NCBI GenBank assembly: GCA_900538545.1
Contig: UPYK01000003.1
Location: 91,390 to 155,389, forward strand
Length of the DNA: 64,000 nt
From: an uncultured Eggerthella sp.
GTDB taxonomy: Bacteria > Actinomycetota > Coriobacteriia > Coriobacteriales > Eggerthellaceae
Direction of reading: 5' to 3'
Shown here: piece by piece, positions 1-7,822 of the stretch
How the letters are laid out: each line of letters starts with the position of its first letter
Numbering within the stretch: the first letter of the stretch is position 1
Notes under the pieces: model-generated
What the model saw: only the letters and a program-made list of their open reading frames with translations
Told to the model about the DNA's origin: nothing
The model's database searches: none
Translations under genes and position numbers: made by a program

Positions 1-389
1 TCGAACGTTGAACGAAGGCTCTTTCCTTTTGAGGTGAGACTCACTTCGGTGCGTCGTTTGTCGATGCTGCTCTTTTGGGTTTGCACATATCCGCCCAGCA
101 CGAGCTTTTTCACGAGCGCGGTTATCGTTGAAGGGTCTCGGTGGATCTTTTCAGAAAGCTCTTGCATCGTGATTGTCTCTTGCGCGAAGAGCGCTACTAA
201 GATGTCGCCATGCGAGGGGACCAAATCCTTGAGTCCCGCTTGAGAAAGAAGTGAGACAAGGTAGGCATTCGCCGCTGTGAGCGTTTGGGAAAGTGTGTTC
301 ACGAATGAGCCCTTTGCGGTATTCGTTGCCGGGTTTGCTTCTGGGGCTTTTTGTTCGGTAGGGCTCTTGATCGTTGCTGAGTTCACCAT
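1..389 (-). CDS. MarR-family transcriptional regulator, 3' end cut by window edge
   Basis: Reading the minus strand from the ATG at 389 gives an open frame of 129 residues that runs off the left edge. It carries a MarR-type winged helix: a recognition-helix stretch DPSTITALVKKLVLGGYVQ followed by the wing DKRRTEVSLTSKG, whose DxR pattern is the family hallmark. The stop of the ATP-grasp gene lies only 11 bases upstream, so the two are very likely one transcript. The regulator probably binds the TTTGA/TCAAA half-sites upstream of that operon (1411-1467) and represses its own synthesis; this is inferred. Ligand unknown. The C-terminal dimerisation helix is not visible. Confidence 0.85.
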   Translation of the reverse strand, partial: MVNSATIKSPTEQKAPEANPATNTAKGSFVNTLSQTLTAANAYLVSLLSQAGLKDLVPSHGDILVALFAQETITMQELSEKIHRDPSTITALVKKLVLGGYVQTQKSSIDKRRTEVSLTSKGKSLRSTF

Positions 390-400
390 GAAACCTCTTC

Positions 401-1387
401 CTACTTCTCCACGATCGCATCATTAAGGCATTCAATAATGATGCGGGCAATCTCTTCTGCATGTTCGCGCATAAGGTCACGTCCGAACATTTCCGTGTTG
501 TCTTCAGACACGTTTGAGACACTGTTAGCATCGATGAAGAAATTGCCTGCTTCGGACTCGATCACGTCAAAGCTGCCGAACGTGAAACCGAGCGCTGCAG
601 CAGCGGTTTCGCAATCCTTCACGATTTCTGGTGAGACATCAGGGTAGAGCTGATAGGTCGAGCCGAATCGGTAGGCTGAAAGACCGTTATCGGCCACCCC
701 CCGCTTCACCACCAGGGCGACCTTGCCTCCGATGATCTCAACACGCGTGATAAACCCACGTTCAGGCACGATATACTGCTGGGCGATGAATTCGCGCTCA
801 GGCGCTTGAGAGAGGAAGCTGCGCGCCTCTTGCTCGTTTTGCACGATCGCGGTATCGACCGTGCGGCCACTACAAACGGGCTTGATCACGCAAGGATATT
901 CGAACGCAGTTTCGTCTTCAGTGGCAAGCTCTTGCGGTGTTCCTTTAGCATAGATGCGCGGTGTCGAGATGCCTGCTTCGTGAAGTGCTGCAGTAGAAGC
1001 GAACTTGTCGATCTCGTAGGCGTGAGCGCGAGGTTCGTTGATGAGCAAGATCGAAGTGCCCTCGATAGCTTGGATGAGTGCATCCATGTTGCGTAGTGCC
1101 TGTTCGTGTCCACGATTGAATGCGCTCGCGAATACGCGGCTTACCAACACATCGCATTCAAGCGCTGCATCAACGCTGTTTGCTTGTTGCATGTTGATCA
1201 GTCGAACGTCGTGCGTGATGTTAGGTAGCGCTGTTTTTAGCGCACTGGAGATTTCAGCGCCAAGCTTATGATCCGACCATTCATCAGATTCGAACAAGAC
1301 ACCGACCACGAGCGGGCGATTCATCATGTTGCCATGTTCGCGCAGTTGAACAGTGTCCTCTTGCTGCGTCTCTTCTTCAGATGCCAT
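401..1387 (-). CDS. ATP-grasp ligase of the D-Ala-D-Ala ligase/RimK type
   Basis: A 328-residue protein with an ATP-grasp fold. Visible are the central ATP-binding stretch YPCVIKPVCSGRT (about residues 164-176), the adenine-contact region REFIAQQYI, and a C-terminal metal-binding segment SFDVIESEAGNFFIDANSVSN split by the usual acidic and Asn ligands. Such enzymes join a carboxylate to an amine through an acyl-phosphate. The substrate cannot be read from the sequence. A true Ddl is encoded at 12991-13941, so this is not the housekeeping ligase. The ATG at 1387 has AAAGGAAC in front of it; a second start at MMNRP (residue 21) is possible. First gene of an operon with a MarR regulator. Confidence 0.8.
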   Translation of the reverse strand: MASEEETQQEDTVQLREHGNMMNRPLVVGVLFESDEWSDHKLGAEISSALKTALPNITHDVRLINMQQANSVDAALECDVLVSRVFASAFNRGHEQALRNMDALIQAIEGTSILLINEPRAHAYEIDKFASTAALHEAGISTPRIYAKGTPQELATEDETAFEYPCVIKPVCSGRTVDTAIVQNEQEARSFLSQAPEREFIAQQYIVPERGFITRVEIIGGKVALVVKRGVADNGLSAYRFGSTYQLYPDVSPEIVKDCETAAAALGFTFGSFDVIESEAGNFFIDANSVSNVSEDNTEMFGRDLMREHAEEIARIIIECLNDAIVEK

Positions 1388-1410
1388 GAAGTTCCTTTCG
1401 GTAAAAATAC

Positions 1411-1467
1411 TTTGACATCAAATTAAATTTTCTCGATATTACTTTGATATCCAACTATTGTCAAATA
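1411..1467. promoter_or_regulatory. AT-rich promoter region with repeated palindromic half-sites, likely MarR operators
   Basis: TTTGACATCAAA at 1411-1422 and TTTGATATCCAA at 1443-1454 share the near-palindrome TTTGA-N2-TCAAA. A third half, TTGTCAAATA, lies at 1458-1467. They sit 24-80 bases upstream of the ATP-grasp/MarR operon start, in a strikingly AT-rich gap. The spacing of 32 bases between the first two centres is three helical turns. Binding by the adjacent MarR protein is inferred. Confidence 0.5.
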
Positions 1468-1625
1468 TAGATTTCTCTTTCTCGCGGTAACGAGACACTT
1501 ACGTAAGGCTTTCAGCTCTGTGCTTCTGCTTGATTGCTTGTTTTGAGGAGACTAGGGTGAAAGTGTTCTTGCAAAAAAGATGACGAACGACCGGGTAGTT
1601 TGTCACCTGGGAAAAGGAGATTGTC

Positions 1626-2177
1626 ATGGCAGAAACAGTTGCCGTTATGCTTGGAGACGGCTTTGAGCCGGTAGAAGTGGTTGCCCCTGTTGACGTTCTG
1701 CGCCGTGGTGGCGTAGACGTTACTTTGGTTTCAGTAATGGGGCGTAAAGAAGTAACGAGCGCACAGGATATCAAGATGGTAGCCGATGCACTTGTTGAGG
1801 ATGTCGATCTTGATCTGTTCACGATGGTTGTTGTGCCTGGCGGTTCGGTTGGTGTTGAGAACCTCGGCAAATGCGACAAGCTTGCAGAGAGCTTGCGCGA
1901 CCGCATGAAAGCGAACAAACTTGTCGGTTCTATCTGCGCTGGTCCGACTATTCTTGCAAACCTTGATCTACTACAAGGTCATAAAGCGGTTTGCTACCCA
2001 GGATGCGAAACTAACTTTCCTGCTGGGGTCTATCAGCCAAACGTCGATGTATGCATCGACAAGAACCTTATCACTGCAACGGGTCCTGCCACCGCACTGC
2101 CGTTTGGGCGTGCACTGCTCGAAGCGCTCAAGAGCGAAAAGGATGCCAACGAAGTTACCTCTGGCATGCTGTTTTAG
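1626..2177 (+). CDS. DJ-1/PfpI (YajL/ThiJ) superfamily protein
   Basis: A 183-residue cytoplasmic protein of full DJ-1 length. The N terminus carries the conserved Glu of the reactive site (GDGFEPVEVVAP, Glu near 14), and the nucleophile-elbow cysteine sits in GSICAGP near residue 101. The C-terminal TGPATALPFGRALLEAL is the usual helix after the elbow. Members act in methylglyoxal or redox stress or as deglycase-like enzymes; which applies here is not clear from sequence. The start is set by AAAAGGAGA upstream of the ATG. It stands alone between a divergent operon and a tRNA gene. Confidence 0.9.
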   Translation: MAETVAVMLGDGFEPVEVVAPVDVLRRGGVDVTLVSVMGRKEVTSAQDIKMVADALVEDVDLDLFTMVVVPGGSVGVENLGKCDKLAESLRDRMKANKLVGSICAGPTILANLDLLQGHKAVCYPGCETNFPAGVYQPNVDVCIDKNLITATGPATALPFGRALLEALKSEKDANEVTSGMLF

Positions 2178-2325
2178 GGCTCTATAGTCCCTTCTGATTC
2201 CTAAGCGAACAGAGAAGATCGAGCGATGCGCAGGAGCTTCTTGCGGTTGCCGTTTAAGGCACGACTCAGGGGAATCCTCTGAAACCCTTCGAGAAAGGGC
2301 AGCGAAGCAGTATAATTGATGCGAT

Positions 2326-2400
2326 GCGGGCGTCGTATAATGGCTATTATGCGGGCTTCCCAAGCCTAAGACGCGGGTTCGATTCCCGTCGCCCGCTCCA
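2326..2400 (+). tRNA. tRNA-Gly (anticodon CCC)
   Basis: The acceptor stem GCGGGCG (2326-2332) pairs with CGCCCGC (2390-2396), followed by T and an encoded CCA. The T arm reads CGGGTTCGATTCCCG. The anticodon loop TTCCCAA gives CCC. A TATAAT box at 2311-2316 fits a promoter directly upstream. Confidence 0.95.
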
Positions 2401-2409
2401 GAAAATCTT

Positions 2410-2443
2410 ACAGCCAAGGCAGACTGTCTTGGCTGTTTTGTTT
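2410..2443 (+). terminator. Rho-independent terminator of tRNA-Gly
   Basis: ACAGCCAAG (2410-2418) pairs with CTTGGCTGT (2428-2436) around a 9-base loop and is followed by TTTGTTT. Confidence 0.85.
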
Positions 2444-2497
2444 CAACAAGGGGTGTGTAAGGGGTCGTGTAATTTGCCGGTAGGCAAATTCTTTTTG

Positions 2498-3460
2498 CTA
2501 GAACACGATTCCAAGCGCGTTCACGATTAAACCCCACGCTACGCCAATTGCATACAGCACGGCAATGATGGCAAGATTTTGCTCCCAGTGACGATTCGCG
2601 CGTACCAACACGAGCAAGCCAACGCCGGCACTTACAAGCAATCCAGAGAGCATCGCTCCAGCGCCGAGCATTCCTTCAACATAGAGCTGAGCGATGATCA
2701 CGCTTGGAGCGCAATTTGGAATAAGACCAACAAGAGCAGAGGCAAAAACAGAGAAATTAGGATTGGCCTCGACAAATGAAGCTAGCGCGTCTTCCCCTAC
2801 CCCTTCGATGACCGCATTAAGAACGAGGACAATCAAGAAGATGAAGACCATCACCTGCAACGTATGCTTGGTGGCGCTCTTAAGGATCCCTTTCCAGCCG
2901 GATCCGTGCACGTGCGTATGTTCCACATCATCGTGATGCTCATAAGCGCGCTCGGGGGCCTGCCCGCAAGTAGCGCAATCATCGTTGCAGCCACAGTTGT
3001 CCTGTTCGCACAACTCATGGATTCGCAAGCCTTGCTTGTCACGACGAGCTAGTCGTAGGACCAGATCGACGATGAAGCCCATGATCATGCCGATGACCAG
3101 CTTCGTTCCCATAATAGAAAGGATGGTTTCCGCAGGAACAGCTTCGGCAAGAAAAATCGGAAGCATTTCATCGGAGGTGGAAAGAAAAACAGCGAAGAGC
3201 GTGCCTAGCGTGATAACGCGTCCCGCATAGAGCGTTGCCGCTACCGCAGAAAACCCACACTGGGGAACAACGCCAAGCACCGAGCCAACAACAGGTCCTG
3301 CTGCTCCTGCGCGCGCGATCGCTTTCTGTGTTCTCTCTCCCGTTTTGTGCTCAAGCCATTCCATCGCTAAATAAGCAAGGAACAGAAACGGTACGAGATA
3401 GATCGTTTCAACAAAAGAATGTTCGAGCACGTGAAGGGCATTATGTACAAGGATCTCCAT
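2498..3460 (-). CDS. Putative heavy-metal/manganese exporter (ArsP_2-like multi-TM permease)
   Basis: A 320-residue integral membrane protein with about 9-10 hydrophobic segments in two related halves. Each half has a similar signature, GVVPQCGFSAVAATLYAG in the first and GLIPNCAPSVIIAQLYVEG in the second, which points to an inverted-repeat permease. Between them (about residues 140-180) lies a soluble loop rich in Cys and His, with CEQDNCGCNDDCATC followed by EHHDDVEHTHVH, a clear metal-binding stretch. This layout matches the Pfam family described as putative 10-TM heavy-metal exporter and proteins annotated as putative manganese transporter. The metal is not determined. ATG at 3460; it stands alone, convergent with the tRNA-Gly gene. 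Confidence 0.75.
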   Translation of the reverse strand: MEILVHNALHVLEHSFVETIYLVPFLFLAYLAMEWLEHKTGERTQKAIARAGAAGPVVGSVLGVVPQCGFSAVAATLYAGRVITLGTLFAVFLSTSDEMLPIFLAEAVPAETILSIMGTKLVIGMIMGFIVDLVLRLARRDKQGLRIHELCEQDNCGCNDDCATCGQAPERAYEHHDDVEHTHVHGSGWKGILKSATKHTLQVMVFIFLIVLVLNAVIEGVGEDALASFVEANPNFSVFASALVGLIPNCAPSVIIAQLYVEGMLGAGAMLSGLLVSAGVGLLVLVRANRHWEQNLAIIAVLYAIGVAWGLIVNALGIVF

Positions 3461-3560
3461 AGGTTAGAAGTGTAGCACTTCTCCCTGTTCAGCCCTTCTC
3501 GTCCCCTGCAAGCGCGCTGCTTTCTGCTGCAAAGCTATATCCAAAAGAAAATCGACAACA

Positions 3561-3584
3561 AAAAAGGCGACCGAAGCCGCCTTT
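3561..3584 (-). terminator. Terminator of the zinc-ribbon gene
   Basis: On the minus strand a GGCGGC-TTCG-GTCGCC hairpin with a UUCG tetraloop, flanked by AAA and TTTTTT, lies 26 bases after the stop of the gene ending at 3611. Confidence 0.85.
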
Positions 3585-3610
3585 AAAGAAGATATGAAAA
3601 TGCGTTCTCG

Positions 3611-3763
3611 TTATTTCTTGAGACCGCCGATGAGAGACATCTTGGTGCCGCAGTCGGGGCAAGTACCCTTGGTGATGATGCGGTTGTTCTTGGTAACACC
3701 TTCCTGAGGGTTAACCATTTCCTTCTTCGCTTTGCACTTAACGCAATATCCAACTACTGCCAT
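3611..3763 (-). CDS. Small zinc-ribbon protein, DUF5679-like
   Basis: A 50-residue basic protein with two zinc-knuckle pairs, CVKC near residues 7-10 and CPDC near 35-38, separated by a short beta region (EMVNPQEGVTKNNR). This is the pattern of the DUF5679 family found in Actinobacteria. A short zinc ribbon of this kind could bind nucleic acid or ribosomes, but no function is established. The ATG at 3763 is followed by MAVVGYC, and the gene has its own terminator at 3561-3584. It is monocistronic between the exporter and the large M28-like gene. Confidence 0.85.
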   Translation of the reverse strand: MAVVGYCVKCKAKKEMVNPQEGVTKNNRIITKGTCPDCGTKMSLIGGLKK

Positions 3764-3877
3764 TAGAACCTCTTTCCGTTCCTATGTTGCCCCCGGAACG
3801 AAGGCAGCACAATCACTTATTTGCTTTAACCATTGTAGCGTGATGACCAGGTATTACAAGCACTATTTCGGCATTTA

Positions 3878-6800
3878 TTACATGCTTTTGAGAAGTTCCA
3901 ATACAAATTTTGAATTTTCTTCGAGCACGTTTGGTTTGATGTTATCGAGCACATCATCGATGCTGCCGTAAAACGCTGTCTGGTTGCCCGTCATTCCTGC
4001 GAGCGTTACCGCCTGCAAGCCATGCTGAGCGGCAACGTGAGCAGACGTGTTGCGGCTAAGCAGCTTGTTCGTAGCGAACGAAACTCCGCTCTTCTCGCTC
4101 GCTTGGCGCAAAACTCGCTTGATGCGTGATGAAACCTTGTTGGGACGATATTGGCCTTCTTCGTCGATAAAGGAGAACTGACCAGCGCCAACCCCCTCAA
4201 GATTCACGATGATGGCACCCTTGAGTTCTTCTTGATGCTCTTCAAGGAAAGCTTTCATACCCGAATTGAGCGCCTCTTCAGCACCGAGCGCAACGAACCA
4301 CACTTCCGTATCGATATCAGGATGACGGAAATCGCGCAGCAGACGCATCTCATTATTGATCTCTTCAGTGATCTTTACGTCTTTAGGTACCGAGCGCTTC
4401 AAAGGACGCTGATTTCCTACACTCGCTTCTTCATCCACAAAATCGCCGTCGGCTTCCACATCCTGGCCTTGAGCAGTACCAGAAACGTGATTGCGCAAGC
4501 TCTGCAGCGAGAACGCACCGCCGTTCCAGCCTCGATCGTTGGAGTTCGGTTCGCCATAATCGACATCGATGAATTCAGCATCGAGATCATCATCGGAACG
4601 GAAGCTTTCCCAGCTACCACGCTCCCTGCCTACGCTCTGAGCTTCATACGATGCATCAACGTCTACCCATTCACGCACAGACTGTTCGTCTTGTGATTTC
4701 TTCTTCTTGCCAAAACGACCAAAAATGCGACCAACGCGCGATTTAGGCATTTCAACATAATCGGGACCAGCAAATGCTCCTGTTTGCGTATAGCCTTCTT
4801 CATAGACAGAATCATCGGCATCTTCGATGTAGTCGTCCTCGGCGATATATTCTTCGCTAAGTTCCGTGCTAACATCGGCAAAAGTGCCCGTATTTCCTGC
4901 AGAGCCCGAAGAAGGAGCGAACGCTTCCTCATCGACGTACAGATCGGTAAGCGTTGTACCAAGCGTTTCGTCTGAAGAGCTGGTGGCTGCATTGCTTCCT
5001 ACCACGTCGATCGGAGGCACTACGACACGCTCAAAATCGTTCGTGTTGAAATCAGGCAATTCAAGACCAGGGGTTTTGAAGAGCGTACGTTGCCCACTCG
5101 CTTGCGCCTCTGCTTGACGCTGAGGCTGATCAGCGCCGATGCGTGGCAACATGTTGGAAAGCAACGCAGGCTGCGGCATGGTCTTTTCATCATCGACCGC
5201 CATGGGTGCACGCTGCTTGGCGCTTTCTATCGAACCGCCCACTGGGGCAACCACATCAGGCAGCACGATCACATGACGATCGGACTGCGAAGCGTCATCG
5301 CTTTTTTGAGCAACTGACGTGCTTGCTGTGCCCATATCTTCCATGCCCATGATCGGCGAAACGGGTGCTGTTTCGTAATCGACCTCGGCTTCGGCGGTAT
5401 CGACATTATCTTCTGCATAGATAGCATCTTCATCGAAGAGCGCAGGTGAAACGGTGGTTTCTTGTAGTGATACCTGGTTTGAAACACCCTCTTCAGATGC
5501 AGAGAGCGTCTCTTCTTCGTTGAACTGCTCAACGTCGATGGGCGACATTGCGATCGTATGACCCTCAGCTTCTACCTCATCATAATATTCATCATCGTAC
5601 TGATCGATCTCTGCTTCGTCTTCATGACGATGCGTAACTTTCGACGCAGCAGAGCTAACCATATCTGAAGCACGATTCAAGAAGCCGCCAATGCCATTCC
5701 TTTTCGTATGAGCGCGATGAGATGCTGTCTTACGCTTCACCGAGCTCTTGCGCGATGAAGCGGAGGGAGCTTCCTCCTCCATGACAGGAATGATGACCGG
5801 TTCTTCAGCAACGAACGTTTCGTCGATTTCTTCGAAGTTGCCTTCTGGCGCTTCACCTTCGGTTGCACGTGAAGCAACAGGCACGACCGGTGCGGGCTCT
5901 TCAGCAACAACTTCTCGTTCGCGAACGATCGTTTCCTCTACAGGAACTGCGCCTTCCGCGTCTTCGTGCTGTGACTTCTTCAAGAGAGGAGCTGCCGCTC
6001 CGTCGATCTCCTGGCGCAAAGCAGCCACGCGTTTTGCCAGCTCAGACTCAGGCTCTTGATAGGCAGGAGCTTCTTGTGCTGCTCCAGCTTCTGCAGCAGG
6101 AGCGGCGGCGGCATTCTGCTCTGCCAAGCGCTCGGCTATCGTGGGAGCAGCGTTGCGCTGGCGTGCAGCGTCTGCCATGTGCGCTGCAGGCGCATCGGCA
6201 AAACGAGAACGCGAGACATTTGCCTCGCGCGCAAGATCGGGTTTGTTCGCATGTGCTTTTTCTTGAGCAGCACGGGCCCATGAAGGAACCTGCTTCTGAT
6301 AGGAGCTACCCATGCCAGTGGCTCCTGGTTGCAGCGCTTCAACAGACTCGCGCACGAAGGATTCCTGCATTTCAGCAGGCTGTTCAGTATTTTGTTCAGC
6401 GACTGTTTGAGAAGGTGTAGCTGCGGTCTTTACCGAGGATTCTGAAGCTGAAACAGGTGTTGCTGCTTTCGCATTGCTCGGCTTATAACGAAGCGAATCC
6501 TCTTCTTCCGCTGTAAAATGCACTGCTGCAGCTGCAGCTTCTTCTGCGGTATCTTCCAGACCGCCATGCTGAACGAGCTTGGATGAGATATCAGACAGAG
6601 GAACCTTGTCTGCAACCGGCTTACCCGTAAGCGCAGCGATGGCTGCTTTTGCAGCAGCGAGTGACTCTTCAGGGGTCATGCGGTTTTCGCGAGCTTGATA
6701 GGTGACCTCAACACCATCGGGAACAACGCCAGCTTCGTACGCCGCATCTTCACCATGGATCTCCACCCCTGCTTCACGGGCATGCTCCTCCATTTCCTCA

Positions 6801-7540
6801 TTGCTCACCAGGCCGTTTCCAACCGTACGCGCAACGTCGAGAAGCACAGCTACACCAGCAGCATCATTGTTCGCTGCGTCGTTATAGGCAGAAAAGCGCG
6901 TTTTGATGATGCTTGCGAGCGGAAGCGCCAAGAGAACAGCGCAAATGATCTGCAAGACCAAGAGCACGATAGCAAAGCCGCCCGCTTCACTGGCGAAGAA
7001 CACAGTCTTTATGAGAAGTACGAGGGGCGCGACCACTAACGTGATAGCGCACACATTGTGAATGATCGGCAGATAACGACCGATGATTCCTTGGTATTCT
7101 GTTGCGACGCGCGCACTGTCGTAGTGCGTAACGAGGATGATCTTGCGGCGCTTGTTGGTGTTCGTAATAGAGAGCGGATTGTATTTTGCAACAACATTTT
7201 GGCTCACGCCGCTACGCAGAAAACGCGAAAGGATGGGTTTACCGAACACTTCACAGGCAAAAAGAACGGCAGCAAGAAGCCCGATGATGAAACAAGGGAT
7301 CGAGAGAACAGGGAAGATGATGGGCAAGAGCACACAGACAAACGCAAGCCCAAAGCAGATCGCCCGAACCGTGTTCCCGTTCGATGCACAAGAAACATCT
7401 TCAACGATGGTCGAAAACCCTGCACTCTTCTGTAGCTCATCGGCGATATATAACGCAGCCTGTTGTTCCTCTTCGGTTCCCGCAGGACGCGGCCCTATTT
7501 CCTGTGAAAGATGCGCGATATCGTCCATCATGTTCGTCAT
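3878..7540 (-). CDS. M28-peptidase-like membrane protein with a giant acidic insert
   Basis: A 1220-residue protein. Residues 1-240 hold the first half of an M28 zinc-aminopeptidase domain: GPRPAGTEEEQQAA at the N terminus, the metal motif THYDSAR (His near 139) and NNDAAGVAVLLD (bridging Asp near 226). Four membrane segments interrupt it at about 59-79, 80-98, 160-182 and 187-209. About 790 residues follow that are acidic, rich in Ala/Glu/Ser and mostly disordered-looking, with one Lys/Arg-rich patch (SSRKSSVKRKT). The M28 fold resumes near 1055 with VALGAEEA (catalytic Glu pair) and VNLEGVG. The final zinc His expected near the C terminus reads FYGSIDD, so activity is doubtful. The ATG at 7540 is preferred over a TTG at 7561 because AGAGGG precedes it. 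Confidence 0.65.
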   Translation of the reverse strand: MTNMMDDIAHLSQEIGPRPAGTEEEQQAALYIADELQKSAGFSTIVEDVSCASNGNTVRAICFGLAFVCVLLPIIFPVLSIPCFIIGLLAAVLFACEVFGKPILSRFLRSGVSQNVVAKYNPLSITNTNKRRKIILVTHYDSARVATEYQGIIGRYLPIIHNVCAITLVVAPLVLLIKTVFFASEAGGFAIVLLVLQIICAVLLALPLASIIKTRFSAYNDAANNDAAGVAVLLDVARTVGNGLVSNEEMEEHAREAGVEIHGEDAAYEAGVVPDGVEVTYQARENRMTPEESLAAAKAAIAALTGKPVADKVPLSDISSKLVQHGGLEDTAEEAAAAAVHFTAEEEDSLRYKPSNAKAATPVSASESSVKTAATPSQTVAEQNTEQPAEMQESFVRESVEALQPGATGMGSSYQKQVPSWARAAQEKAHANKPDLAREANVSRSRFADAPAAHMADAARQRNAAPTIAERLAEQNAAAAPAAEAGAAQEAPAYQEPESELAKRVAALRQEIDGAAAPLLKKSQHEDAEGAVPVEETIVREREVVAEEPAPVVPVASRATEGEAPEGNFEEIDETFVAEEPVIIPVMEEEAPSASSRKSSVKRKTASHRAHTKRNGIGGFLNRASDMVSSAASKVTHRHEDEAEIDQYDDEYYDEVEAEGHTIAMSPIDVEQFNEEETLSASEEGVSNQVSLQETTVSPALFDEDAIYAEDNVDTAEAEVDYETAPVSPIMGMEDMGTASTSVAQKSDDASQSDRHVIVLPDVVAPVGGSIESAKQRAPMAVDDEKTMPQPALLSNMLPRIGADQPQRQAEAQASGQRTLFKTPGLELPDFNTNDFERVVVPPIDVVGSNAATSSSDETLGTTLTDLYVDEEAFAPSSGSAGNTGTFADVSTELSEEYIAEDDYIEDADDSVYEEGYTQTGAFAGPDYVEMPKSRVGRIFGRFGKKKKSQDEQSVREWVDVDASYEAQSVGRERGSWESFRSDDDLDAEFIDVDYGEPNSNDRGWNGGAFSLQSLRNHVSGTAQGQDVEADGDFVDEEASVGNQRPLKRSVPKDVKITEEINNEMRLLRDFRHPDIDTEVWFVALGAEEALNSGMKAFLEEHQEELKGAIIVNLEGVGAGQFSFIDEEGQYRPNKVSSRIKRVLRQASEKSGVSFATNKLLSRNTSAHVAAQHGLQAVTLAGMTGNQTAFYGSIDDVLDNIKPNVLEENSKFVLELLKSM

Positions 7541-7822
7541 GAAATGCCCTCTCGTTTTCAAGGCGATGTCTGTGTTATGTGTCTTCTTCTCTACCTTGAA
7601 AAAAGGTATTCAGATATTTGGTTTTAGTATACGCCATTTGGCGATATAACCGACCATCGAACTTGAATCTGTTTAATTTGTAATCTAGGCGGTTTTTGTA
7701 CTTGCCACGTACGGCGGTTCGAACTGGCATAACCTTTCAAGAAAGTCGTTTCTTTTCCCCTTTTTTACGCACGATCTCGCTTCAGAACAGTGGTCGCAGG
7801 CAAGCGGGGTGCTTCTTTTATA

